A stretch of 45,798 bases of DNA from Acidobacteriota bacterium. GTDB lineage: Bacteria; Acidobacteriota; Terriglobia; Acidiferrales; UBA7541. The translations under genes were made by a program, and so were the position numbers. The notes beneath the pieces are model-generated. The model was not told the origin of the DNA. It searched no databases and saw nothing but the letters and a program-made list of their open reading frames with translations. Positions 31,437-39,844 of the stretch are shown in pieces; position 1 is the first letter of the stretch; every line of letters begins with the position of its first letter. Location of the stretch: contig QHYM01000107.1 in the NCBI GenBank assembly GCA_003223295.1, forward strand, positions 1 through 45,798. The letters are read 5' to 3'.

Positions 31437-32444
31437 CTATTCGCTTTTCCGCTGTTGCACGCCCTTCACCGCCCCGAGGATGAGGTTGTAGGCCGCCTGC
31501 CGCGAAATGCCAGTCTTGTCGTGATCGTCGTAAGGCATAGCTGCTACTCCGAACGCGCCCACCTTTTCGTACTTGAACATTTCCGTCAACGCCGCCGCTA
31601 ACTCCGCGCTCGTGGGCCCGTTCGGCACCGGAAGAGCCACGCCTGGCACTTCACGCGGATCAAGCCCGTCCATGTCCACGTGAACGTAAATCACGTCGGT
31701 AAGATCAGAGAGCCGCTTCATCTCACGGTGCAGGTTCGCCGAACGCGTACGCACATCCTCAAGCGTGAGTTGCTGAATCTCCGAGCGGTCCAACAGTTCT
31801 TGTTCAAGTGGGTCGGTATCGCGCACGCAAACTTCGACGATATGCCGCGTCGGCAGCGCCGGTTCCAGCCCAGCTTTCATGCGCATCCGGGTAAGGCATT
31901 GGCCCGCCGCGATGGCCACCGGCATTCCGCCGAGCATCCCGCTCAGGGTCGTCTCCGGCGTGTTGAAGTCGCCGTGCGCGTCAATAAACACCATGCCCAC
32001 GCGCAGCGGCTTCGCAGAAGGCCCGGAATGCTGCAAGCCGCTCAGCATTCCCAAAAGCCCGTTGCAGTTCGCCAGCAGCCCGAGGGGAAGAGAACCACGA
32101 CGCCGTTCGTCCACCAGCAACTTCGCCATGTCGCCGCTCGCCAGCGCCAGGTGATTCCATGAACCGTACGCCTTCTCTTCCTCCGTGCTTAACGCCACCG
32201 TCGCTGTCGGCTGCACCTGCACACCTTGCTGCTCTAGCAGCTTGCGAATGCCGCCTTCTTCCAAGTAGTCCGGCCCGCGCGACGTGTCCGGAACATTCCG
32301 TTCACCCACGTACGGCATCTTCACCAGCGCCACGCGCACCGGCTTCGTCTCGCTCTCGTGGCTCCTTGCTAGCGACATGGCTACAAATCCAAGCAGACCT
32401 GCAAAAACGAAAGCCTTCCAATGCCTCATTGCTTTTCTCGCCAT
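31437..32444 (-). CDS. exported arginase/agmatinase-family protein, divergent active site
   Basis: Ureohydrolase-fold protein of 335 residues with an N-terminal hydrophobic segment (FVFAGLLGFVAMSLA, about 12-26), unusual for this normally cytosolic family, implying export or membrane anchoring. Manganese motifs IDAHGDFNTPETT (about 154) and VHVDMDGLDPREVPGVALPVP (about 260) are intact. The first motif, normally G-G-D-H-S, reads LLANCNGLLG (about 123-132), so the first metal-binding His is absent. It may therefore hold one metal or act on a different substrate. The gene starts 4 bp after a small membrane protein gene downstream of mdh, all minus strand. Family membership is sure; arginine as substrate is not. 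Confidence 0.85.
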   Translation of the reverse strand: MARKAMRHWKAFVFAGLLGFVAMSLARSHESETKPVRVALVKMPYVGERNVPDTSRGPDYLEEGGIRKLLEQQGVQVQPTATVALSTEEEKAYGSWNHLALASGDMAKLLVDERRRGSLPLGLLANCNGLLGMLSGLQHSGPSAKPLRVGMVFIDAHGDFNTPETTLSGMLGGMPVAIAAGQCLTRMRMKAGLEPALPTRHIVEVCVRDTDPLEQELLDRSEIQQLTLEDVRTRSANLHREMKRLSDLTDVIYVHVDMDGLDPREVPGVALPVPNGPTSAELAAALTEMFKYEKVGAFGVAAMPYDDHDKTGISRQAAYNLILGAVKGVQQRKSE

Positions 32445-32448
32445 TCCT

Positions 32449-32691
32449 TCACGATTGCTGATCTTTCAAGCCAATGGATTTCTCCAACGCCGCAAGCCTT
32501 CGATTGAGAATAGTGATCGCCACAAACGTGCCAAAACCCAGAAGTCCTGCGATCCCTGCCACAGAATCGAGATTGATTCTCAGCACCGGCTGCAATTCGT
32601 GGCCCGTTGCCTGATGGTAGAACGGCATGGCAATCAGAAACAGAGAAAGCAGCAGGACGTAATAGTGAATAATGAACTTCGACGGCTTCAT
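32449..32691 (-). CDS. small two-helix membrane protein
   Basis: Protein of 80 residues from the ATG at 32691 (preceded by GGGGG in the minus sense), with hydrophobic segments FIIHYYVLLLSLFLIAMPFY and VAGIAGLLGFGTFVAITIL and a charged C-terminal helix NRRLAALEKSIGLKD. It starts 40 bp after mdh and ends 4 bp before the arginase-like gene, so it is likely part of that operon. I do not recognise the family. Confidence 0.6.
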   Translation of the reverse strand: MKPSKFIIHYYVLLLSLFLIAMPFYHQATGHELQPVLRINLDSVAGIAGLLGFGTFVAITILNRRLAALEKSIGLKDQQS

Positions 32692-32731
32692 GGATCCCCC
32701 CACGCCGAATCAATGAAGATAAGCTACTACC

Positions 32732-33673
32732 TTACAGCCCCAGAACTGTGACGAGTTCTTTCACCGAACTCGCCGATTTATGCAGCGCCGCATTTTCTTC
32801 CGGCGTAAGTTTGATCTGGATAATCTCGTCAACGCCTTTTGCGCCGAGCTTTACCGGCACGCCGACGAACAACCCCTTGATTCCATACTCGCCTTCGAGG
32901 TACACGCAGCAGGGCAGGATTTTCTTCTTGTCCTTAAGGATCGCTTCCACCATTTCCACGGCTGCCGCCGACGGCGCGTAGTACGCCGACCCCGTCTTCA
33001 GCAGATTCACGATTTCCGCTCCGCCTTTGCGCGTGCGATCGACGATCGCGTCAATGCGCTCCTTCGGCAGCAAATCGGGGAGGGGAATTCCCGCAACCGT
33101 CGAATATCGCGGCAGTGGCACCATGTCGTCGCCATGTCCGCCCAGCACAAACGAGTGCACATTCTCCACGCTCACTTTGCATTCCATCGCCACGAAAGAG
33201 CTCATCCGCGCCGAGTCCAGCACGCCCGCCATGCCCATCACGCGGTTTTTCGGAAACTTGCTGACTTTCAGCGCCGCTTGCGCCATCGCGTCCAGCGGGT
33301 TCGTCACCATGATGAGGATGCAGTTCGGCGAATGCTTCACAATCTGCTCGACGACGCCTTTCACCACATCATAATTCGCCTTCAGCAAATCGTCGCGGCT
33401 CATCCCCGGCTTGCGCGGAAATCCCGCGGTGATCACCACCACGTCGCTGTTGGCCGTGGCGGAATAATCTCCGCTCGCCGTGGAAATTCCGACCGCGTTC
33501 GAATCGGTTCCCGTAATCGGCCCGGACTCCAGCATGTCCAGTCCTTTTCCCGCCGGAGGCCCGTCCAGAATATCCGTCAGCACCACGTCCGCCAGCTCCT
33601 TGTCCACAATGCGCTGCGCCGTGGTCGACCCCACAAAACCGCCGCCTACCACCGTGACCTTTTTTCTGCCCAT
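32732..33673 (-). CDS. mdh: malate dehydrogenase (lactate-dehydrogenase-like type)
   Basis: NAD-dependent TCA-cycle enzyme, about 313 residues, interconverting malate and oxaloacetate. [15 protein letters not shown] is the Rossmann loop, Asp in VVLTDILDG selects [18 protein letters not shown] bears the substrate-binding arginines of malate rather than lactate enzymes, [10 protein letters not shown] and [12 protein letters not shown] carry the catalytic Asp region and His. The ATG at 33673 is preceded by AAGGAGAGG; the upstream open frame is discarded. icd lies 82 bp upstream on the same strand, giving an icd-mdh pair. Confidence 0.95.
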   Translation of the reverse strand: MGRKKVTVVGGGFVGSTTAQRIVDKELADVVLTDILDGPPAGKGLDMLESGPITGTDSNAVGISTASGDYSATANSDVVVITAGFPRKPGMSRDDLLKANYDVVKGVVEQIVKHSPNCILIMVTNPLDAMAQAALKVSKFPKNRVMGMAGVLDSARMSSFVAMECKVSVENVHSFVLGGHGDDMVPLPRYSTVAGIPLPDLLPKERIDAIVDRTRKGGAEIVNLLKTGSAYYAPSAAAVEMVEAILKDKKKILPCCVYLEGEYGIKGLFVGVPVKLGAKGVDEIIQIKLTPEENAALHKSASSVKELVTVLGL

Positions 33674-33755
33674 GCCTCTCCTTGTCTCCTCCAAATCCTT
33701 CTCTGCGAGCCTCCTGTGGGCGCTGCTTTATCTTTATCCTTTCTTGCTCTTGAGA

Positions 33756-35177
33756 CTATCTCGCCGTTGCCACACCCTTCATATTTTCTATGATCGCCGA
33801 CGCAAACGCCGAAGTTCCCAGCTTGGTCGCGCCGGGCATCAGTCGTTCGAGGTCGTACGTCACACGCTTTTGCTGAATCGTACGCGCGATGCCATCCTCA
33901 ATCAGCCGCGCCGCTTCTTTCCATCCCATAAACTCAAACATCATCGCGCCCGAGAGCATCACCGAACTCGGATTGATGACGTCTTTGTCCGCGTACTTCG
34001 GCGCCGTTCCGTGCGTGGCTTCGAACACGCCGTAACCGTCGCCAATGTTCGATCCCGGCGCCATCCCCAAGCCGCCAACCTGCGCCGCGCACGCATCGGA
34101 AAGATAGTCGCCGTTCAAGTTGGAGGTCGCCAGCACGCTGTACTCATCCGCGCGCATCAGCACCTGCTGAAACACGGAGTCCGCAATGCGATCGTTGATC
34201 ATCAGCTTCTTCTTCCACTGCCCCTTGCCGTGCGTCGCGTAAATCGCGTCCAGCGTTTTCTTGGCCTCGTCATACACGGTTTTCTTGAACGCCTCCGTCG
34301 CCTGCTCGAGTCCCGGCTCGATCATGGCCGCATTTTGCTCGACGGTCAGAGCTGAGTTCTTGTCCTTGTTGTCGATAATCCAGCTCTCCCGCTCCGTCAC
34401 CGTTTGCGCGCGAAACTCTTCGCGCGCCAATTCATAGCCCCAATCGCGAAAAGCACCTTCGGTAAATTTCTGGATGTTCCCCTTGTGCACCAGCGTGACG
34501 CTCTTCCGCCCATTCGCCAGCGCGTACTTGATCGCCCGCCGCACCAGCCGCTTCGTGCCCGTCGGCGAAATCGGTTTGATGCCCACGCCGGAATCCCAGC
34601 GAATCTGCTTCTTCCCATCCTTCAACATTTCGCCGTTCAGAAACTCCAGCAGCTTCTTCACTTCCGGCGTTCCCGACTTCCATTCGATCCCGATGTAAAC
34701 GTCTTCGGTGTTTTCCCGGAAAATGAAAACATCCATTTTTTCCGGCGCCTTCACGGGGGAGGGAACTCCGGCAAAATACTTCACCGGGCGTTCGCAGGAG
34801 TACAGGTCTAGAATCTGCCGCAGGGCGACGTTCAACGAGCGAATTCCGCCGCCGACTGGCGTTGTCAGCGGACCCTTAATGGCGATGCGAAAATCGCGGA
34901 TGGCGTCGACCGTGTCGTTCGGCAGCCATTCCCTAAACGCGTTGAACGCTTTTTCTCCTGCGAAAACTTCAAACCACGCAACGCGCCGTTTCCCGCCGAA
35001 GGCCTGGTCCACCGCTGCGTCAAACACGCGCCGCGACGCTTTCCAGATATCGCGCCCCGTGCCGTCTCCCTCGATAAACGGAATGATCGGTGTGTCCGGC
35101 ACTTGCAGCTCGCCGCCGCTATAGCCGATTGCTTTTCCGTCCGCTGGTACGGGATTCCCGTTATACGAACTCTTCAT
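33756..35177 (-). CDS. icd: NADP-dependent isocitrate dehydrogenase
   Basis: TCA-cycle enzyme of 473 residues oxidising isocitrate to 2-oxoglutarate. [16 protein letters not shown] is the start of the fold, [21 protein letters not shown] carries the substrate serine and arginines, [14 protein letters not shown] and [16 protein letters not shown] follow, [14 protein letters not shown] has the catalytic lysine, and [24 protein letters not shown] is the coenzyme and metal-binding C-terminal segment. Length is somewhat above the E. coli enzyme (about 416) owing to inserted loops, as seen in other phyla. It heads the icd-mdh run on the minus strand. Confidence 0.95.
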   Translation of the reverse strand: MKSSYNGNPVPADGKAIGYSGGELQVPDTPIIPFIEGDGTGRDIWKASRRVFDAAVDQAFGGKRRVAWFEVFAGEKAFNAFREWLPNDTVDAIRDFRIAIKGPLTTPVGGGIRSLNVALRQILDLYSCERPVKYFAGVPSPVKAPEKMDVFIFRENTEDVYIGIEWKSGTPEVKKLLEFLNGEMLKDGKKQIRWDSGVGIKPISPTGTKRLVRRAIKYALANGRKSVTLVHKGNIQKFTEGAFRDWGYELAREEFRAQTVTERESWIIDNKDKNSALTVEQNAAMIEPGLEQATEAFKKTVYDEAKKTLDAIYATHGKGQWKKKLMINDRIADSVFQQVLMRADEYSVLATSNLNGDYLSDACAAQVGGLGMAPGSNIGDGYGVFEATHGTAPKYADKDVINPSSVMLSGAMMFEFMGWKEAARLIEDGIARTIQQKRVTYDLERLMPGATKLGTSAFASAIIENMKGVATAR

Positions 35178-35220
35178 GGAAACGACTCCTTGCTCCGTTG
35201 GTCGACTTCTTTGCGGGCAT

Positions 35221-35268
35221 GTAGGGGGCGCGTTTTAGTTTACCCTGAGGAACGAAGGGCGCGTCCCC
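35221..35268. repeat. dispersed palindromic repeat, family A copy 1
   Basis: An imperfect inverted repeat: GGGGGCGCG at the left end pairs with the CGCGTCCCC end, with TTTAGTTTACCC and AACGAAGG inside. The same layout recurs at 37337-37382 and 39034-39080, with shorter relatives at 35852-35878, 37451-37474 and 41131-41155. It lies upstream of icd in a non-coding gap. Confidence 0.7.
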
Positions 35269-35382
35269 GGTTATGTCCGTCGCGGGCATGAAAGGAAAGG
35301 GCAGCGCCGCTCTGCAACAAGCGCCCCGATCTGAGGCAGCCAGGGTGAACTGGAGAAGATATCACATTCGTCATGCGACGAG

Positions 35383-35388
35383 TATAAT
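35383..35388 (+). promoter_or_regulatory. candidate -10 box before the AhpD-like gene
   Basis: A perfect TATAAT lies 41 bp before the ATG at 35429, with a CAGGAG ribosome binding site following at 35415-35420. No good -35 hexamer is found at the right distance, so the promoter is tentative. Confidence 0.35.
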
Positions 35389-35428
35389 GCCAGCCCGTTA
35401 CCCATTCTCTCGTACAGGAGAAACACAC

Positions 35429-35785
35429 ATGGTCATGGATTGGAACCAATATCACAAGGAAATCGGCGCCCGCGTCGGCGAACTCGGCAAGCTATCCCCC
35501 GACACTTTGAAGGGATACCTGACTCTGAATGGCGCGAATTCACAAACCAGCAAGCTTGGTGAAAAGACCCGACAACTCATCTCGCTGGCCGTTGCCGTCA
35601 CCACGCGTTGCGACGGCTGCATCGTGTTTCACACCGATGCCGCGTTGAAGGCGGGCGCGAGCAGGGAAGAAATCTCAGAGGCCCTGGGAGTCGCCGTCAG
35701 CATGAACGCCGGCGCGGCGCTGATTTACTCCGCCCGCGTCCTCGATGCGGTCGAAGCCAAGTCCGCCGCCGCTCACGGCGCCTGA
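35429..35785 (+). CDS. AhpD-like carboxymuconolactone decarboxylase-family protein
   Basis: Protein of 118 residues of the AhpD/CMD all-helical fold. The redox motif CDGCIVFH (Cys-x-x-Cys with the downstream His) in TTRCDGCIVFHTDAALKAGAS indicates a peroxidase or disulfide-relay function rather than decarboxylation. The start at 35429 is set by CAGGAG eight bases upstream and by family length; the open frame before it is not family-like. It is divergent from icd and flanked by repeats on both sides. Confidence 0.88.
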   Translation: MVMDWNQYHKEIGARVGELGKLSPDTLKGYLTLNGANSQTSKLGEKTRQLISLAVAVTTRCDGCIVFHTDAALKAGASREEISEALGVAVSMNAGAALIYSARVLDAVEAKSAAAHGA

Positions 35786-35798
35786 GATCCATCATGTT

Positions 35799-35835
35799 GT
35801 CATTCCGAGGGCGAAGTCTGCGCGAGGAATCTGCT
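35799..35835. repeat. dispersed repeat, family B copy 1
   Basis: GTCATTCCGAG at the left and GAGGAATCTGCT at the right bracket a short variable centre. The same ends occur at 37492-37543 with a longer centre. A family A half-element follows directly, so repeats are clustered in these gaps. Confidence 0.6.
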
Positions 35836-35851
35836 GTTTTTGGTTTGCATT

Positions 35852-35878
35852 GTAGGGACGCGTTTCAGCGCATCCCCC
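35852..35878. repeat. dispersed repeat, family A partial copy
   Basis: GTAGGGACGCGTTTCAGCGC followed by ATCCCCC: a shortened form of the family A palindrome, in which GGGACGCG faces GCGCATCCC. Confidence 0.5.
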
Positions 35879-36012
35879 ATCTTCTGTCGGGAGCCGATTC
35901 CTTGCTTCGCTCGGAATCCTGATTTATCGCGTCCTGCTAGAGACGTGCGTAGAGAAAACTACGAACCAAAACTAAGAACTGAAAACTGAGTACTGATGAC
36001 TGAAAACTGCCT

Positions 36013-37326
36013 TCAGTCGTAATACTCCTGCCCCAAATGCGTAATCAGCTCCTCGCCCATCATCCAGCGCAGTGTGTTCTTCAGCTTCATCGACTGGATG
36101 AACAAATCATGCTCGGGATAAAGTCCGGGCGCCGTCATGGGCGACTTGAAATAGAAGCTCAGCCATTCCTGAATGCCGCGCAGCCCTGCGCGCTGCGCCA
36201 GATCCAGGAACAAAACCAGGTCGAGCACGATCGGCGCCGCGAGAATCGAGTCGCGGCACAGGAAGTCCACTTTGATCTGCATGGGGTAGCCGAGCCAGCC
36301 GAAAATATCAATGTTGTCCCAGCCCTCTTTGTTGTCGCCGCGCGGCGGATAGTAGTTGATGCGCACCTTGTGGTGAATCTTCCCGTAAAGCGACGGGTAA
36401 AGCTGCGGCTGAAGAATGTATTCGAGTGCGCCTAGCTTCGATTCTTCCTTGGTCTTGAACGACCCCGGATCGTCCAGCACTTCGCCATCGCGGTTGCCAA
36501 GGATATTCGTCGAATACCAGCCTTCCAGCCCCAGCATCCGCGCCTTGAATCCCGGCGCGAGAATAGTCTTCATCAGCGTTTGCCCGGTCTTGAAATCTTT
36601 TCCGCAGACGGCCACGTTGTTGTCGTGCGCCAGTTCCTGAATCGCCGGAATGTCCACGGTCAAGTTGGGCGCGCCGTTGGCAAAAGGAACTCCGCTGGTC
36701 ACCGATGCCCACGCGTACAACATCGAAGGCGCGATCGCCAGGTGATTATTTTTCATCGCCTCGACAAATTTCTCCGGCGTCGAGTGCACCTCTTCCGGCT
36801 TAATGAACACTTCCGTGGACCCGCACCAACAAGTTACCAGCCGCGAGACTTTCTTCGTCCTCTTGAAGTTCGCGATGTCTTCCTTGATTTGGAGCGCCAG
36901 CTCGTACTTGTTCTTGGCCTTCTTCACGTGCGAGCCTTCGAGCCGCTTCACGTACTCGTGGTCAAACGCCGCTTTCATCGGCTGAATGCCCGAAAGAAAC
37001 GTCTTCACGTGCGCGAGATGTTCGTGATTCAGCACGCCGGCTTTTGCCGCCGCCTGATACGCGTTGTCCTTGAAGATGTCCCATCCGCCGAACACGAGCT
37101 CTTTCGGGTCGGCCAATGGAACGAATTTCTTGATCAGCGGCGAACGCCCCTCGGTGCGTTTGCCCAGGCGAATCGTGCCCATCTGCGTCAGCGACCCTAC
37201 CGGGCTCGCCTTGTTTCTGCGGATCAGCTCGACTCCCGCCATAAACGTCGTGCTCACAGCGCCCATTCCTGGCAGCAAGATGCCCAGTTTTCCCTTCGCG
37301 GGCGCGATTTTAGCTGGCTTTTCCAT
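36013..37326 (-). CDS. ino1: inositol-3-phosphate synthase
   Basis: NAD-dependent enzyme of 437 residues turning glucose 6-phosphate into 1L-myo-inositol 1-phosphate, first step towards inositol lipids, solutes or thiols. LGILLPGMGAVSTTFMAGVEL is the Rossmann loop. VTCWCGSTEVF, SVTSGVPFANGAPNLTVD, CGKDFKTGQTLMKTILAPGFKAR, GWYSTNILGNRDGEVLDDPGSFKTKEESKLG and VDFLCRDSILAAPIVLDL contain the conserved lysines, asparagines and aspartates of the active site. It is a long, eukaryote-like member, as in other soil bacteria. It stands alone; no inositol monophosphatase is adjacent. A family A repeat lies immediately upstream. Confidence 0.94.
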   Translation of the reverse strand: MEKPAKIAPAKGKLGILLPGMGAVSTTFMAGVELIRRNKASPVGSLTQMGTIRLGKRTEGRSPLIKKFVPLADPKELVFGGWDIFKDNAYQAAAKAGVLNHEHLAHVKTFLSGIQPMKAAFDHEYVKRLEGSHVKKAKNKYELALQIKEDIANFKRTKKVSRLVTCWCGSTEVFIKPEEVHSTPEKFVEAMKNNHLAIAPSMLYAWASVTSGVPFANGAPNLTVDIPAIQELAHDNNVAVCGKDFKTGQTLMKTILAPGFKARMLGLEGWYSTNILGNRDGEVLDDPGSFKTKEESKLGALEYILQPQLYPSLYGKIHHKVRINYYPPRGDNKEGWDNIDIFGWLGYPMQIKVDFLCRDSILAAPIVLDLVLFLDLAQRAGLRGIQEWLSFYFKSPMTAPGLYPEHDLFIQSMKLKNTLRWMMGEELITHLGQEYYD

Positions 37327-37336
37327 GCCGCTCCTT

Positions 37337-37382
37337 GTAGGGGCGCGCTTTAGTTTACCCAGAGCAACGAAGGGCGCGTCCC
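37337..37382. repeat. dispersed palindromic repeat, family A copy 2
   Basis: Second full copy: GTAGGGGCGCGCTTTAGTTT then ACCC and ending AACGAAGGGCGCGTCCC. The left GGGGCGCG pairs with the right CGCGTCCC. It is 10 bp upstream of the inositol-phosphate synthase start and could affect its leader. Confidence 0.7.
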
Positions 37383-37450
37383 TTAGATTCCTTTAGTGTC
37401 TTACTCTAATCCCTAAAATTCGTCGGCAATGCTTGCCGTCGTAAGCCTTT

Positions 37451-37474
37451 GTAGGGGCGCAGCAGGCCGCGCCC
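37451..37474. repeat. dispersed repeat, family A short copy
   Basis: GTAGGGGCGC followed by AGCAGGCCGCGCCC: a short palindrome of the family A kind, with a T run on the plus strand immediately after it. Confidence 0.5.
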
Positions 37475-37491
37475 TTTTTTTGTCATTCCGA

Positions 37492-37543
37492 GCAAAGCGC
37501 GCTTCTTGCGCCCCGGTCGATTCTATGGAGCGAGGAATCTGCT
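37492..37543. repeat. dispersed repeat, family B copy 2
   Basis: GTCATTCCGAG and GAGGAATCTGCT ends as in 35799-35835, with a longer centre of different sequence. Confidence 0.5.
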
Positions 37544-37782
37544 CTCTCATTAGCCTGTTACAGCACGATCAGAATCCCAGCGCGGTCCGACCGACGAAAA
37601 ATTGGAATTGAAAACAATTGAATCAAGGATGGCAGCAGCAGAAGCGCGCTGCCGCCCCAAACAAACCATTAATGATGAGGGAACCGCCCACGTTTTGCAA
37701 ATCCGCATAAGGAAACTGAAGCGATTAGCTTCTGGTTGGCGGACGAGTCGGGATCTCACGCGGTCTTTTTGTCTGTCCCTTC
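37544..37782. other. gene-poor stretch
   Basis: About 240 bp without a convincing gene. Short frames in both directions have no ribosome binding site and no family resemblance that I can see. Confidence 0.4.
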
Positions 37783-38085
37783 CTACGGCGCCGTGGATGG
37801 CGGCGGGGGGGCACTGATGATCTCTCCCGTGCTCGTAGTCCAGTAATTTACCTCGATGGTGACTATGACTGGCACGGGGCTCCCAGCTCTACTTGCCGGC
37901 TTGAAGTGCCACGCGCTGACCGTTTTTTCCGTCTTCTTGTCGATCTCCTTGCTGATACTCTGCAGTATATGAGTACTGCACACGTAGCCCTTGTCACTGA
38001 TTACGGCCAGTAATGCCACCGTGCCAAAATACGTCTTGTCTGGAGTCGACGGCGGGGGAGGTGCGACCTTGTTCCGAGGTGCGCT
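37783..38085 (-). pseudogene. TonB C-terminal-domain fragment without its N-terminus
   Basis: The frame encodes a TonB-like C-terminal domain: TYFGTVALLAVISDKGYVCS, ISKEIDKKTEKTVSAWHFKPAS (the usual A-x-x-x-V-x-x-W-x-F-K-P-A pattern), and GSPVPVIVTIEVNYW. A short Pro-rich stretch (VAPPPPSTPD) precedes it and an in-frame TAA at 38088-38086 closes the frame. No signal anchor or ATG is present; the first possible start is a GTG at 38019, inside the domain. It looks like the tail of a degraded TonB-family protein. A short periplasmic remnant expressed from another start cannot be ruled out. Confidence 0.5.
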
Positions 38086-38376
38086 TTAGCAAGCGGAGGT
38101 TGAGGCGGACAAAAACCCCTATCCTGCGCACGGCATATAGTCCCGATTGCTAGAACGGCTAGCAGCGCTGACTTCAGCCTCGTGGGTACATTCTAAGACA
38201 GGACCTCACCAGAGGCAAAGGAGGGCATCCTCCGGTAAGTCCAGTCCACGTGGGCCGGGTCTTAGAAGGTATAGACGATTACGACAATTCAACTTCCTTT
38301 GCACGTTTTCGCGGCCTGATTCTGCCTTAAATTGAAGGGAATGAGGCGGAGCCATTCCGCCGCGGAGGAGTCTCGA

Positions 38377-39024
38377 ATGAAGCTCGTCAATCGCTATGCG
38401 ATGTTTCTCATTGCGGCTGTTTTCGTTGCCGCGGGAATCACTTTGTCCAGTGCCCCAGCGGGCGCCCAGGACGACGGTTGGCAGATCGTGCGCGCGGAGT
38501 ACGGCACCAGGAGCAAGCACAACGACGTCACCGATATCGTCAAAGACCTCGTTGAACGCGGCGGCGTGAATGGCCGCGTCGCAGTGAACAATCAAACCAT
38601 GGGCGGCGATCCCGCTGTCGGCGCGGAGAAACATTTGCGCATCGTGGCCAGGAACCGCAAATATGAAGAGCGCGAATTCGACTTTAAAGAGGGCGGCTTC
38701 ATCGAAGCGCGCACCTTCAACGTGAACTTTCGCCAGAACGACTGGGACGATCGCCGGGACAACTACGGCGACCGCGATCGCGATGATTACCGGGGTGTCC
38801 GCATCGTCCGCGCGTATTATGGATGGCATGCCAGCACTGTCAATGTGACCGAAGTGCTGCGCGGCAGAATGCGCGACGGTCAGATCAGCTTCGTGGTCAC
38901 CAACAGCGCCCTCGGCGGCGACCCGGCCGTCGGCGCGGATAAGATCCTCGTGGTCATCTACCGCTACCAAGGAAGGGAAGCAGCCGCCATCGTCCGCGAA
39001 GGCAATACGCTTGCGCTTCCATAA
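38377..39024 (+). CDS. exported protein with two DUF3395-like repeats
   Basis: Secreted protein of 215 residues. The signal peptide runs MKLVNRYAMFLIAAVFVAAG to about SAPAGAQ. Two homologous halves follow: WQIVRAEYGTRSKHNDVTDIV through GGDPAVGAEKHLRIV, and GVRIVRAYYGWHASTVNVTEVL through GGDPAVGADKILVVIYRY, joined by an Arg/Asp/Tyr-rich linker (DWDDRRDNYGDRDRDDYRG). The halves resemble DUF3395, the module at the end of DnaJC11-like proteins. The start at 38377 follows a GGAGGAG site. No catalytic residues can be named; a carbohydrate- or protein-binding role is possible. Confidence 0.75.
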   Translation: MKLVNRYAMFLIAAVFVAAGITLSSAPAGAQDDGWQIVRAEYGTRSKHNDVTDIVKDLVERGGVNGRVAVNNQTMGGDPAVGAEKHLRIVARNRKYEEREFDFKEGGFIEARTFNVNFRQNDWDDRRDNYGDRDRDDYRGVRIVRAYYGWHASTVNVTEVLRGRMRDGQISFVVTNSALGGDPAVGADKILVVIYRYQGREAAAIVREGNTLALP

Positions 39025-39033
39025 CACAACTTT

Positions 39034-39080
39034 GTGGGGCACGCTTTAGTTTATCCACAGGAACGAAGGGACGCGCCCCC
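39034..39080. repeat. dispersed palindromic repeat, family A copy 3
   Basis: Third full copy: GTGGGGCACGCTTTAGTTTA and the end AACGAAGGGACGCGCCCC, lying 9 bp after the stop of the DUF3395-like gene. Confidence 0.65.
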
Positions 39081-39172
39081 AACAGGCTTGGCTTTCAACA
39101 TGAGGCGGCCAGCAACCTTCGCCAGCTCTACTATTTTTTTGGCCTTTGTCGGGCGCGTGTGCTCTCATCCGG

Positions 39173-39640
39173 TCAGCGCTTGTTCGGATATCGCCGCAGC
39201 TCGAAAATCAAATACGCGACCACGGCAAGATTAATAAACAGGGCCAGGCTCCGGCCAACACTCACGCGCCTCGCGAGCTCATAAATCTCTATGGGCAGCA
39301 GGGAACTGGTCGTAATGATGGTGAAATACTCCGCCCAGCGTTTCTTCAGCGCCAGACCCACGCCTTCCACCAGAAAAACGGCCGCATAAGCAAACGTGCC
39401 AATGCTCAACTCCATCAGCCGGTGGTCATCCAGAATGGAAAGCTTGTCCAATAGGAGATCAATGAAGTGGTTGTGCGGATCCACCTGGAACATGTTGATC
39501 CAGTGTTCCACCACTCCTGCCACGTCTTTGTGAAGCAGCTTCAGCGTGCCCACGCCCACCGCGATCAGCGCCAACGCTTTCAGCAGCTTGAACGCGGCGA
39601 TGACCCGGAGGCCCCGGCCATGAATTGCTTTTACAGGCAT
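39173..39640 (-). CDS. DUF2127-like membrane protein
   Basis: Protein of about 155 residues from the ATG at 39640. It opens with basic residues (KAIHGRGLRVIAAFKLLKAL), as many DUF2127 proteins do, and has three to four hydrophobic segments: LLKALALIAVGVGTLKLL, TFAYAAVFLVEGVGLAL, YFTIITTSSLLPIEIYEL and LALFINLAVVAYLIFEL. The acidic EIYE motif and the C-terminal R-R-Y-P end are as seen in the family. The frame opens earlier (39697), but MPVKAIHGRGLR looks like the family start. Function unknown. Confidence 0.75.
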   Translation of the reverse strand: MPVKAIHGRGLRVIAAFKLLKALALIAVGVGTLKLLHKDVAGVVEHWINMFQVDPHNHFIDLLLDKLSILDDHRLMELSIGTFAYAAVFLVEGVGLALKKRWAEYFTIITTSSLLPIEIYELARRVSVGRSLALFINLAVVAYLIFELRRYPNKR

Positions 39641-39751
39641 TCCTCTGCGCGCACCTTTCTGACCAGCAAGGGGATCCTTTCCACGAACGGGGAACATTAC
39701 ACGGAAAGAAGGCCTAGTGGAACTGCGGTCATCTCAGAAGAGTTGCCAGGG

Positions 39752-39844
39752 CTAGTGGCGCTTTTCGTTGGTGAAATCCAGCGCACTGACGGCGGTGATG
39801 CCTACGAGCAGCAGGATGGCGGCGAGCAACGCGAAGACAATCAT
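39752..39844 (-). CDS. 30-aa single-helix microprotein
   Basis: Very short ORF, ATG at 39844-39842, with AGGAGA eight bases upstream. The product is almost all one helix, MIVFALLAAILLLVGITAVSA, followed by a short soluble tail ending KRH. It lies upstream of the DUF2127-like gene in the same direction (about 110 bp gap). A good ribosome binding site plus a clean membrane helix support translation. No known family is suggested, and chance cannot be excluded at this size. Confidence 0.45.
   Translation of the reverse strand: MIVFALLAAILLLVGITAVSALDFTNEKRH

Noticed and set aside
32780-33793. 337-codon plus-strand open frame opposite mdh
   Set aside because: Antisense shadow; the His/Arg-rich product is typical of reading mdh backwards.
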